DNA from: Nanobdellota archaeon
GTDB taxonomy: Archaea > Nanobdellota > Nanobdellia > Parvarchaeales > Parvarchaeaceae
Reading direction: 5' to 3'
Assembly (NCBI GenBank): GCA_021799085.1
Contig: JAJZBD010000002.1
Span: forward strand, 101,355-165,354
Length of the DNA stretch: 64,000 bases
Shown here: positions 8,936 through 16,820 of the stretch, piece by piece
Layout: every line of letters begins with the position of its first letter
How positions within the stretch are numbered: the first letter of the stretch is position 1
Position numbers and translations under genes: made by a program
Notes under the pieces: model-generated
What the model was told of the DNA's origin: nothing
What the model saw: the letters and a program-made list of their open reading frames with translations, nothing else
The model's database searches: none

Positions 8936-11652
8936 ACTGCTTTAGAACGTTCGTATTCTTCCTTTAACTTCTTGAAAATCTCATCGTTAAGGCTGTCAGA
9001 ATAATAGTACTTTTCAGTTGCCTTTTCAATCAATTTCTCGGGATTTTCCTTGTATTCCAATAGTTGAAGAATGTGCTTCTTGACAGTATCTATCTGCATG
9101 TCTTTTACTTTCTGCGTGTCCAATTCATATTCAAACTTCCCCGTGTTTATCTTTCCAGTTAAGTTTATGTATGCTATTGCAGTGTCTATATCTTTTTCAT
9201 TGATTTTCTTCTCTATCGCAAAAAGCCTACGGTAAAGGGCAAGCTGCCTTCTATGCTTTGATCCTTGTTCTTCTGATTTGTCCGTTTTGAAGTCTATTAT
9301 CAGGAACCTATTCTTTACCTTGTTGAGGAACACGGCATCAAGCTTTGCAGATACCTTTAAATCGATTTTTATGTCCGGAAAAACTACTTCAAGCGGCATT
9401 TCAATCGTTTTTTCGGCGTCTATTTCTTCTGCATTGTATTTCCTTTTTATCTCTTCCGTAATACTTATTATGTTCTGAAGGATTTTTTTCTGAGTTTCGT
9501 CCAATTCCTCTTCTTTTAACGTGTGTTTGAAGTAATCCTCGGCTATTTTATGTGCCTTTAACCCGAATTTTGTGCTTTCTGTTACTTCACTTATTCCCAA
9601 CACCTTTGTTTTTATGAAGTTCAATGGATCTGACATCGCATCCAGTAATGAAAAAGATATGCCTTTAAGCTGACTGAAATAACTGTTTATCCTCTTTACA
9701 AGCCATTTATCACTCTCTTCAAGCAAGGCCTTTGCTGCATCATATTCCTTGTTGACAAAAAGAGAATATGCTTCGGCGTATTTTTTCTTGAAAGGGGCTG
9801 GCTCGTCTTCCATTTCTGCAATGCTTTTTTCAATAAAGCCCTCAATGTAGTAATCCTCAGCAAGTGCCGGAGGGGTTACAACAAAAAGGTTTTCCTTTGC
9901 CCTTGTAAAGGCAACAAAATCTACCCTTATGCTTTCCTCTGCCAACTCTTCCTTAACATCTATTTCCTTTGTCTGCTTGATTATGGAATTAGTTACTAGA
10001 TCAATGAAGCTTGTTTTGTTGCTCTGTTTCTTAGGGACGTAGATAACATTGTCGAATTCCAAGCCCTTTGCCTTGTGAACTGTTGTAAGCACCAGGTTTT
10101 CCTGCTTGTCATTTGATTCATAACTGTCTTCTGCAGTGTAAAGGTACACCAACATATCTGAAAGATTTGGTAGCTCATTGCTGTCCATGTACTGATTTAT
10201 GTTTTCAAGCGTTGCCGCTGCGCTTATGTAATAGTCATTGTCCAAGGCTACCGATATTGGCAGTATGGTTTCATTGAAAAGCTTGTTTATGTTGAATATG
10301 TTAAGTTCTGCAGCGGCTTTTCTATCAAAAAAAGGCTTTGCAAGCCTCTTTACTTCATTCATGCCTATCTCTTTTTTCCTATATTTCTCTTCGATTTCAA
10401 ACGCAGTCTTTAGAGAAACGCCTGAAAATGGGGTGAACAAAGCCTTTAAGATATCCTTTTCATCAGCATTGAATATGCCTTTCAAATAATCAACTATGGA
10501 ATTCTTTGCTCTTGTTGAGACAGAAGCGCTTGCAGTCGTTGCATATTTTACGTTCTTAGCGTCCAAAATACGGGAAATGCTTATTATTTGGTCATTAGTT
10601 CTCGTTATTATTGCTGCGTTCTTACCCTGAGAGACAAGGTCCATGGCAAGCTTTACGGCTATTTCGTCCGTGCTGTTTCCTATCAGCTGTTTTACGCTGC
10701 CGCCCTGTCCTTTATTGCTTTTAAAGTTTGACAATTCATCTTCATAGCTTTTGTCCTTCGTTTTACTGAGAAAATACTGCTTTGAATACTCAAGAATTTC
10801 ACTGTAACTTCTGTAGTTAAGGCCCTTTGTCAGCTGCTCCAAATTGCTTAGTTTCTGGAATTCAATGAAGTTTTTCAGGCTGCCTCCTTGAAAACCGAAG
10901 ATGGACTGCTTTCTGTCCCCGACAAGAAACAGGTAATCTCCTAAAAGTCTGGCTATCTCTGCTTCTACATCGTTTAGATCCTGTAATTCGTCAACAAGGA
11001 CATACTTGTAATGCTTTTTCAATGGATCATACTCTAGTAAAAACCTCTTCAAAAGATCATTGTAATCAATGTTTGTTTCTCCTTTCTCTCTTTCATAATC
11101 CTTGAAAGCAGTTACGAAATAATCAAGAAAAGCTAGGATTTCCTCTACAGTTACGCTGTTCATGTTTTCTAAAAATGACTTGTTTATCAGCTCTTCCTTT
11201 GTAATTTTTACGTTTATTTCATTGGGTGTTATCCCAAAGCTTTTTATGTACCTTATTGCGTTCTCTACCTTTGGAACCAATTCCTGTATTACGTAATCCC
11301 TGTCATAATTGAAAGCATTGTTGTTTTCAAAGCTCTTGAATATTGAAAACCTTATGAAGTTATTGCTAACAAGCTCGTATTCCTTTCCCTGCTCTGAAAA
11401 ATATGAATTGCAGAAACTGTGGAAGGTAGATATTGTTATGCCGTTTATCCTTGAAACCTCTAAATTGTTTTCCTTTAGTTTTTGGCTGATTTTTTCAAAC
11501 ATCTCATCTACTGCCTTGTTAGTAAAAGTCAAGCAAAGTATCTCTTTTTCGCTTACTCCATTTTTTATAAGCTCTATTACCCTGTCGGCTAATGAGGTTG
11601 TTTTACCAGTGCCAGGATTGGCTTTTATCAGTATGTTTTTACTTAAGTCCAT
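8932..11652 (-). CDS. UvrD/Rep-family helicase with C-terminal RecB-like nuclease domain
   Basis: 906-residue superfamily 1A helicase-nuclease resembling AddA/RecB, implicated in double-strand break processing. Motifs in order: Walker A ANPGTGKTT (residues 11-19), TFTNKAVDEM (Ia), TFHSFC, VLVDELQDLND (motif II), VGDRKQSIFGFQGG (III), TTVHKAKGLEFDNVI (V) and VAFTRAKENLFV (VI). The last 200 residues carry a PD-(D/E)xK nuclease: IIDFKTDK with a following QLALYRR. No AddB-like partner is next to it. An operon with the small membrane protein downstream is suggested by a 4-base overlap. Confidence 0.9.
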   Translation of the reverse strand: MDLSKNILIKANPGTGKTTSLADRVIELIKNGVSEKEILCLTFTNKAVDEMFEKISQKLKENNLEVSRINGITISTFHSFCNSYFSEQGKEYELVSNNFIRFSIFKSFENNNAFNYDRDYVIQELVPKVENAIRYIKSFGITPNEINVKITKEELINKSFLENMNSVTVEEILAFLDYFVTAFKDYEREKGETNIDYNDLLKRFLLEYDPLKKHYKYVLVDELQDLNDVEAEIARLLGDYLFLVGDRKQSIFGFQGGSLKNFIEFQKLSNLEQLTKGLNYRSYSEILEYSKQYFLSKTKDKSYEDELSNFKSNKGQGGSVKQLIGNSTDEIAVKLAMDLVSQGKNAAIITRTNDQIISISRILDAKNVKYATTASASVSTRAKNSIVDYLKGIFNADEKDILKALFTPFSGVSLKTAFEIEEKYRKKEIGMNEVKRLAKPFFDRKAAAELNIFNINKLFNETILPISVALDNDYYISAAATLENINQYMDSNELPNLSDMLVYLYTAEDSYESNDKQENLVLTTVHKAKGLEFDNVIYVPKKQSNKTSFIDLVTNSIIKQTKEIDVKEELAEESIRVDFVAFTRAKENLFVVTPPALAEDYYIEGFIEKSIAEMEDEPAPFKKKYAEAYSLFVNKEYDAAKALLEESDKWLVKRINSYFSQLKGISFSLLDAMSDPLNFIKTKVLGISEVTESTKFGLKAHKIAEDYFKHTLKEEELDETQKKILQNIISITEEIKRKYNAEEIDAEKTIEMPLEVVFPDIKIDLKVSAKLDAVFLNKVKNRFLIIDFKTDKSEEQGSKHRRQLALYRRLFAIEKKINEKDIDTAIAYINLTGKINTGKFEYELDTQKVKDMQIDTVKKHILQLLEYKENPEKLIEKATEKYYYSDSLNDEIFKKLKEEYERSKAV

Positions 11653-11715
11653 TCTAATAATTGTACACCTTATTATAAAAATTTTTAAAATAGTCGGATT
11701 CTTTTTACAGAAAAA

Positions 11716-11749
11716 TTTATAAATTAGTTAGTACATAATAATTATTGTA
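11716..11749 (+). promoter_or_regulatory. hsp20 promoter with palindromic operator
   Basis: A TATA box TTTATAAAT (about 11716-11724) is followed by the near-palindrome TACATAATAATTATTGTA (11732-11749), whose 10-base core AATAATTATT is a perfect palindrome. A repressor bound there would cover the predicted start of transcription near 11745, the arrangement used by archaeal heat-shock repressors such as Phr. The repressor itself is not identified in this window. Confidence 0.45.
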
Positions 11750-11777
11750 GTCTATAAAATCTAAGGAGGTGGTTTGT

Positions 11778-11840
11778 ATGGCTTCCGTAAAAGATTTTAT
11801 AACGAGAATTTCAGTTTCCTTTAAGAATTTTAACACGTAG
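11778..11840 (+). CDS. 20-residue leader ORF upstream of hsp20
   Basis: ATG with an excellent ribosome binding site (AAGGAGGTGG, 11763-11772) opens a frame of 20 codons starting MASVKDFITRI and ending in TAG. It lies between the hsp20 promoter and the hsp20 ribosome binding site, followed by a GC-rich hairpin. Such a strong site ahead of a tiny frame suggests it is translated; it could be a leader peptide or a small heat-shock protein in its own right. No family. Confidence 0.45.
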   Translation: MASVKDFITRISVSFKNFNT

Positions 11841-11846
11841 CATATT

Positions 11847-11860
11847 GGCCGGTTACGGCC
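11847..11860 (+). other. GC-rich hairpin between leader ORF and hsp20
   Basis: GGCCG, loop GTTA, CGGCC: a perfect five-pair all-GC stem with a four-base loop in otherwise AT-rich DNA. It is placed seven bases after the leader ORF stop and about 28 bases before the hsp20 ribosome binding site. No T-run follows directly, so it is not a plain terminator; it may protect, attenuate or expose the hsp20 start in response to temperature. Confidence 0.45.
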
Positions 11861-11901
11861 GCCTTAAATTTTTAATTAAATAAGACAGGGAGGTGGTGCA
11901 T

Positions 11902-12315
11902 ATGAGAATAAAAGACTTGCAACCTATAGAACCAATTGACTTAAACCCTTTCCAGCAGCTTGACAGGTTCATTTCAGGCTTTGGGTTTAACTTCAATTAC
12001 CCGAGGGTCGACATATTAGATGAAAACAACAGGGTTAAAGTAATTGCAGACCTGCCAGGTGTGGGCAAAGAAGACATAAAGCTGAAGATAGAAGAGGACA
12101 GGCTCATAATAAGGGCAAATACGCAAAAAGAGGTAGAAGAAAAGAAGGATAACTATTACAGAGTGGAAAGAAACTCCGCAGGTTATTACAGAGAGATTGC
12201 TTTGCCTGCGCCTGTGCAAAAGGAAGGAAGTAAGGCAAGCTTCAAGAACGGGGTATTAACTGTGGAGCTGCTGAAGAAGAAAGGGGCAGAAGACAATGAC
12301 ATAGATATAGAGTGA
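11902..12315 (+). CDS. hsp20: small heat shock protein, Hsp20/alpha-crystallin family
   Basis: 137-residue ATP-independent holdase. The alpha-crystallin domain spans about residues 35-130: DILDENNRVKVIADLPGV, the DIKLKIEEDRLIIRA strand pair, the FxREIALP-type block (YYREIALPAPV) and the closing FKNGVLTVELLKKK. The ATG at 11902 is chosen because GGGAGGTGG lies at 11888-11896; the upstream in-frame GTG codons fall inside that site. It is one of the few genes here with a long structured leader (see the leader ORF and hairpin), suggesting heat or stress control. Confidence 0.93.
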   Translation: MRIKDLQPIEPIDLNPFQQLDRFISGFGFNFNYPRVDILDENNRVKVIADLPGVGKEDIKLKIEEDRLIIRANTQKEVEEKKDNYYRVERNSAGYYREIALPAPVQKEGSKASFKNGVLTVELLKKKGAEDNDIDIE

Positions 12316-12346
12316 TTTTTGTTTTAATTTTTCTTTTCTTTTTTTG
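12316..12346 (+). terminator. T-rich terminator after hsp20
   Basis: Immediately after the hsp20 stop there are runs of 5, 4, 5, 4 and 7 T with few other bases, ending at 12346. Archaeal RNA polymerase stops at such T-tracts without a hairpin. Confidence 0.6.
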
Positions 12347-12384
12347 GATAAAAGTTTATAATTAAAAAAATGCTATCCTTAAAG

Positions 12385-12969
12385 ATGGAAAGGAAAGTTT
12401 ATACTGAAATCAAGGAAATAGTAAATCCAGAACATACTGCACTTATAGTGTGGGATGTACAGAAAATGCTGGTGAACAACATATACAACAAGGAAGAATT
12501 TCTTAAAAACATTAATGAACTGATAGAAAGCGCAAGAACTAAAGGGATGCCAATATTCTTTACAAGGATTACGCCATTGCCGAAGGAATTTGAATCTCCT
12601 GCTAGAAAGTACTCTTCAAGCAAAATGAAGTTCAACCTTTCGCAACTACCTAAAGAAATGTTTGACTTAGCTATTGAACCTAAAAGCAATGAAATAGTCA
12701 TAAACAAAAACACTGCAAGCATATTCATAGGCACAAATTTCGAGCTTATGTGTAGAAATGCAGGTATTGAAACATTGATAATCGCAGGAATAGCAACTGA
12801 AATAGGGGTTGAATCTACGGCAAGAGATGCAGCAAACCGAGGCTTTTATGTAGTTGTAGATTCAAATGCCTCTTCTTCAAGTGACAAAGAAGCTCATGAA
12901 AGATCCCTTGAGAACATGAAAAAGCTTTTTGATGTTCTATCTACTGAGGATATAATAAAGGCGCTTTGA
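12385..12969 (+). CDS. isochorismatase-fold protein lacking the catalytic cysteine
   Basis: Cysteine-hydrolase (isochorismatase superfamily) fold: TALIVWDVQKM with the catalytic Asp near residue 21, a Lys-containing region, and GIATEIGVESTARDA near residue 132. In active family members the equivalent block is GxxTxxCVxxT; here the Cys position is Gly. The Thr-rich oxyanion loop and ARDAANRGFYVVVD that follow are otherwise standard, so this is a coherent Cys-less subgroup, not decay. A TATA-like AGTTTATAA near 12357 favours the ATG at 12385 over the one at 12370. Its stop overlaps the next start. Reaction unknown. Confidence 0.8.
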   Translation: MERKVYTEIKEIVNPEHTALIVWDVQKMLVNNIYNKEEFLKNINELIESARTKGMPIFFTRITPLPKEFESPARKYSSSKMKFNLSQLPKEMFDLAIEPKSNEIVINKNTASIFIGTNFELMCRNAGIETLIIAGIATEIGVESTARDAANRGFYVVVDSNASSSSDKEAHERSLENMKKLFDVLSTEDIIKAL

Positions 12970-13217
12970 TGGCTTTAAAAAAAGACAGAGATAGGATAAG
13001 AAAAAAGATAGAGAGAAATTACAAGGTTTTAGGTTGGATAAACGATTTTATGATAGGGTTGGAGTTCTTAATAGGCAGCATAGAATTCCTACCGGGGCAC
13101 TTGAACACAATAGGAGTTTATCTCTTCATCTTGGGCAGCTTCCAGATATTATTAGTCCCAACGATAAGGATATCAAGGGACATACACTTGAAACTTAGAC
13201 TAAAAAACCATAAATAG
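12969..13217 (+). CDS. YrhK-like small membrane protein
   Basis: 82 residues: a basic N-terminus, then two hydrophobic segments around FMIGLEFLIGSIEFLPG and GVYLFILGSFQILLVPT, ending in a basic tail. The pattern of two helices with FLxGS repeats matches the YrhK domain seen in bacteria and archaea; function unknown. ATG 12969 overlaps the TGA of the preceding gene, so the two are translationally coupled. Confidence 0.6.
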   Translation: MALKKDRDRIRKKIERNYKVLGWINDFMIGLEFLIGSIEFLPGHLNTIGVYLFILGSFQILLVPTIRISRDIHLKLRLKNHK

Positions 13218-13237
13218 AATCAACAACTTAAACAAAT

Positions 13238-14131
13238 ATGGAAACAAAGGAATTCAATAAGACAAAAAGCAAACTTTCTATTATCGGAGTTGGCACTTGG
13301 CAGCTTAGCAGCAACAGAGAAGAGAACGTGAAAGCAATAAAATATGCAATAGACAACGGAGTAAACTTCATAGATACCGCAGAGATGTATAATACCGAGG
13401 ACATTGTCGGAGAGGCAATTAAAGGCTATGAAAGAGATAAGCTCTTCATCGCAAGCAAGGTGTGGCCCACGCATTTTAAATATGAAGATGTAATAAAGGC
13501 ATGCGAAGCCAGCCTAAAGAAGATAGGAACAGATTATTTAGACTTATACCAATTGCATTGGCCTAACAAATCGGTTTCAATAAAAGAGACAATGCAAGCG
13601 ATGGAAAAGCTAGTAGATGAAGGAAAGATAAAGAACATAGGAATAAGCAACTTTTCGCTTGATGAGATGAAGGAAGCACAGGCCGTTATGTCAAAGCATG
13701 AGATAGCATCTAATCAAGTAGAATACAGCATAGTTACAAGAGACATAGAAAAAACGGGAGTGTTCGATTACTGCAAAGAAAATCACATTGCGGTAATAGC
13801 TTATAGTCCATTATCTCACGGAAAGATCTTTGATAACAAAGAACTGCTTGCCGATATTAGTAAGATATCAAGTAAATACGGAAAGACTCCTGCGCAGGTG
13901 GCATTAAGCTGGCTAGTTCACAGAGACAATACATTCCCGATACCAAAAGCAAGTAATCCAGCTCACATGAAAGAAGACCTTGAAGCGGCTAAAATAAAGC
14001 TTAATAAAGAAGACCTAGATTTTCTTTCAAGTTTGGAAGGAAAATACTACACTGAGCCGATAGCAAAACAGCATAAAAAGAATGAAGACAAGATAAACAG
14101 CTATAATTTCAAGGAAGAGAAGATAAACTAA
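13238..14131 (+). CDS. aldo/keto reductase
   Basis: 297-residue NADPH-dependent oxidoreductase with the TIM-barrel AKR tetrad: Asp and Tyr in FIDTAEMYN (near residues 45-52), Lys in FIASKVWP and His in DLYQLHWPN. GISNFSLDEM and the C-terminal IPKASNPAHMKEDLEAA coenzyme-binding block are also typical. Reduces small aldehydes or ketones; substrate not predictable. Followed 30 bases later by a small regulator gene on the same strand. Confidence 0.9.
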   Translation: METKEFNKTKSKLSIIGVGTWQLSSNREENVKAIKYAIDNGVNFIDTAEMYNTEDIVGEAIKGYERDKLFIASKVWPTHFKYEDVIKACEASLKKIGTDYLDLYQLHWPNKSVSIKETMQAMEKLVDEGKIKNIGISNFSLDEMKEAQAVMSKHEIASNQVEYSIVTRDIEKTGVFDYCKENHIAVIAYSPLSHGKIFDNKELLADISKISSKYGKTPAQVALSWLVHRDNTFPIPKASNPAHMKEDLEAAKIKLNKEDLDFLSSLEGKYYTEPIAKQHKKNEDKINSYNFKEEKIN

Positions 14132-14163
14132 ATGCATTAAAGCAGAGAAAATCAATAATTTAT

Positions 14164-14541
14164 ATGGCATGCAATACTTTAGACCTTTTGAATGTGCTTG
14201 GAAAGAAGTGGGACGCAACAGTATTAGAGGAAATAACCAAAAATGATGGCATAAACTTCGACAAGCTGCTTTCATTGAATCCTAAGATATACCCTAAAAC
14301 GCTTAATAAAGCGTTAAATGATTTAGTGAAAAGAGGGCTCATAACCAAGAAGGTATCATATAACAATAACATGAAAAGGAGTGAATACAGCATGACTGAA
14401 ACTGGCAAATCACTAGTTTCTGCATTTGAAACATTTAAAAAAGTCAATTGCAATGGTTCAGAAAGCGTTAAGAACTGCGGAGAATGCCAAAATGGACCAA
14501 ACGGTAATAACCAAGAAGTTAGCAATCCTATAAAAATATAA
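14164..14541 (+). CDS. HxlR/PadR-like winged-helix regulator with cysteine-rich tail
   Basis: 125 residues. Residues 1-85 form a winged helix of HxlR type: CNTLDLLNVLGKKWDATVL, then a recognition helix region with TLNKALNDLVKRGLITKK and a wing with YSMTETGKSLV. After the domain the tail has three Cys in NCNGSESVKNCGECQNG, plus one Cys at residue 3, which could bind a metal or respond to oxidants. It may control the aldo/keto reductase upstream or the cytochrome b downstream; that is inference. Confidence 0.8.
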   Translation: MACNTLDLLNVLGKKWDATVLEEITKNDGINFDKLLSLNPKIYPKTLNKALNDLVKRGLITKKVSYNNNMKRSEYSMTETGKSLVSAFETFKKVNCNGSESVKNCGECQNGPNGNNQEVSNPIKI

Positions 14542-14560
14542 AATACCTTTTTAAAATAAG

Positions 14561-14581
14561 GCAGTAAAGCTGCATTTTTTT
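14561..14581 (+). terminator. hairpin-T7 terminator
   Basis: GCAG, loop TAAAG, CTGC followed by A and seven T, right after the winged-helix gene. It separates that gene from the cytochrome b gene at 14625. Confidence 0.55.
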
Positions 14582-14624
14582 GCAGTTGAACTATTTATAG
14601 GGATAATTAGTTATTTGATAAGGT

Positions 14625-16058
14625 ATGGACAAGGATAAAAAAGGCAATAGCTCATTTTTTAGCCCTTTGATCGATTTAATGCATGATCAGTACATAAAAT
14701 ATGTGCCATCTTATGGCAACAGCTTCTTTTTCACGATAGGAATATACCTTTTAGAATTATTCGTAATATTGGCAATAAGCGGCATGATAATGCTAATTTT
14801 TGGCCCTTACTGGTGGGATACTACTGCAATCGGTACCTTCTTCCGAAGCTTACATTTATGGGCAGCAGAAGCCTTTGTGACATTGATGTTTATCCATCTT
14901 TTCGTTAATTTTTCAACGTCTGCATTCAGAAAGAAAAAGCTTGTTTGGATGATTGGCAGTGTGCTTCTTCTTTTGGTTTTACTAGAATTTGCATTTGGTA
15001 TAGGAGTCCAAGGGGGGCTGCTTTCACAGTGGAACGACAAGGCAGGTGCGGACCTATGGAATGGCATGGGCTTAGGCTTTTGGGTAAATCCATTGAATCA
15101 AGGGGCCGTTTTAGGCTGGCATGTAGCCATAATCCCTATTCTTTTGATTCTGCTTATGTTTATGCATTATTCATTGGTAAAAAAAGACGGATTAAGCACT
15201 CCTTATAGAAAAGACATACCTTATAAGATGGTAAAGGCAGACCATAAAAAGATGTACAGAAGAATGATTTATATTTTCATAATAGTATTGGTGTTTGCAT
15301 TTGTATTCAGCTCACCGTATATAGCACCTTTGACAATTAGTCAGGCAGCAAATTCTAATCCTTCTGGAGTTGCAACTACTTTGCTGCAGGAATTCAACTT
15401 TTCATCGGGGACTGCTACTTACCTTGACAGTATAGATCCGTATACTTTTAGTACTAGGGCAGTTTACTTCACAGTTCCATATTACACTTATGTAAACCTT
15501 GAAAATAAAACAAATGAACTTTCAATATTTTTTAATGAAAGCCCTTCGCAACAAAAAGCGCAGTTTATGCAAGCGTATAATTACTTTAGCAACAATGGCT
15601 CAATTTCAAGTGCAATGAATTCTCAAAACCCATTAATAATTGCGACTGCCAGTTTGACTAAAATGGCGGAATCGGGAGAATATCAATTAGTGGTACAAAA
15701 TGAAAGCTCCAGTGGATTGGATGAAACGTATGTTTTAAGATTTTTGTACGATACAGGTGCGTTGACGACTGCTGCAACGCATTATGGCTTAAGGACTGCA
15801 CAGTGGGGAATGCTAAAGGTAGGCGCACCCCCCTGGTCTATAGAATATTGGCTTATACCATACGATGCCCTTGAGATAGCAACATCAAATATTTCATGGT
15901 GGAATGACCTTGAGAATGGATTGGTAGCAATAAGCATCTTTTTCATATTGATGCTGTTTCCATTTATTCCATATTTGAATAAATTGCCTGATAAACTGAA
16001 GATGTACAAGCTGTTTTGGAACAAGTACACAAATCCTGAAATGCGGAAGAAAAAGTAA
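14625..16058 (+). CDS. cytochrome b (b6-type) with a large C-terminal extracellular insert
   Basis: 477-residue di-haem membrane protein of a quinol-oxidising (bc-type) complex. Haem ligands: His77 and His91 (14 apart) in helix B, His166 and His181 (15 apart) in helix D; the 15-residue spacing is that of cytochrome b6, not mitochondrial cytochrome b. After the four-helix core comes one helix near residue 220, about 170 mostly polar residues rich in Ser/Asn/Tyr, then WSIEYWLIPYDALEIA, which resembles a degenerate PEWY quinol-site block, and a last helix. No Rieske or haem-copper oxidase gene is adjacent, so the complex partners must lie elsewhere. Confidence 0.85.
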   Translation: MDKDKKGNSSFFSPLIDLMHDQYIKYVPSYGNSFFFTIGIYLLELFVILAISGMIMLIFGPYWWDTTAIGTFFRSLHLWAAEAFVTLMFIHLFVNFSTSAFRKKKLVWMIGSVLLLLVLLEFAFGIGVQGGLLSQWNDKAGADLWNGMGLGFWVNPLNQGAVLGWHVAIIPILLILLMFMHYSLVKKDGLSTPYRKDIPYKMVKADHKKMYRRMIYIFIIVLVFAFVFSSPYIAPLTISQAANSNPSGVATTLLQEFNFSSGTATYLDSIDPYTFSTRAVYFTVPYYTYVNLENKTNELSIFFNESPSQQKAQFMQAYNYFSNNGSISSAMNSQNPLIIATASLTKMAESGEYQLVVQNESSSGLDETYVLRFLYDTGALTTAATHYGLRTAQWGMLKVGAPPWSIEYWLIPYDALEIATSNISWWNDLENGLVAISIFFILMLFPFIPYLNKLPDKLKMYKLFWNKYTNPEMRKKK

Positions 16059-16113
16059 AGCCGTAACCAAATGGATAATAAAGGTTTATAAACAATAAAA
16101 TATTACATTAATT

Positions 16114-16755
16114 ATGGGATTCGTAGATGAATTGGCATTGGAATTGTTCTTCGTTGCATTTATCGGATTTCTTATGGATTATACTGTGATTGCTATTTAT
16201 AGGGATTACAAAGCAAGATATGTAACTAAATCAAATTCAAAATTGAGCATAGAATCACACTTACAGGGCTCTATATACATGTTTGCGGCTATAGCAGTAT
16301 TCATTCTTGTAATGGGCTTTTATGGAGAAATGACCTGGAATTTACCCGGTGCATATAATTTACTATTCTATGATCCGTTCATAATGTTGGGAATAGTAAC
16401 CCTTGGATTCGTATTATCAGTTAAATATAATCAGAAATTGCAGTACGTTGGACTTATTGCATTATTCATGGGCTTAGTCCTAATAGAATATGGTATTTCC
16501 GGTTATAATCTAGGGTATACTAAATCTCCAATAGCACTTCTTGGTTTGTATACAGCTTTTGGCATTGCAGGAATATTCGCTTATCCAACCACATTGGTAA
16601 TGGACAAATATAGAGAGAATGGCAGCAATAAACCATTAAATAAAAGTTGGATCATTTACATAGTAATATTCTTAGTCTTCTTAACATTGGGCTCACTGCT
16701 TGCAGCCTATACCGGCGGAGCCGCGATTCCTGCCCACCTCGCAGCTCCTCCTTAA
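16114..16755 (+). CDS. polytopic membrane protein, resembles DUF981 family
   Basis: 213 residues with about six transmembrane helices; the segment YNLLFYDPFIMLGIVTLGFV and the overall layout recall the archaeal DUF981 group, though I assign this only tentatively. It follows the cytochrome b gene by 55 bases on the same strand with its own A/T box (GGTTTATAAAC at 16084-16094), placing ATG 16114 as a near-leaderless start. A role beside the cytochrome is suggested by position only. Confidence 0.6.
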   Translation: MGFVDELALELFFVAFIGFLMDYTVIAIYRDYKARYVTKSNSKLSIESHLQGSIYMFAAIAVFILVMGFYGEMTWNLPGAYNLLFYDPFIMLGIVTLGFVLSVKYNQKLQYVGLIALFMGLVLIEYGISGYNLGYTKSPIALLGLYTAFGIAGIFAYPTTLVMDKYRENGSNKPLNKSWIIYIVIFLVFLTLGSLLAAYTGGAAIPAHLAAPP

Positions 16756-16820
16756 TTGGTTAACTTTTAGTTTCTAAGGAAGCAAAAACTATTAATATTA
16801 TTTACTTTCTGATAGAGAAA

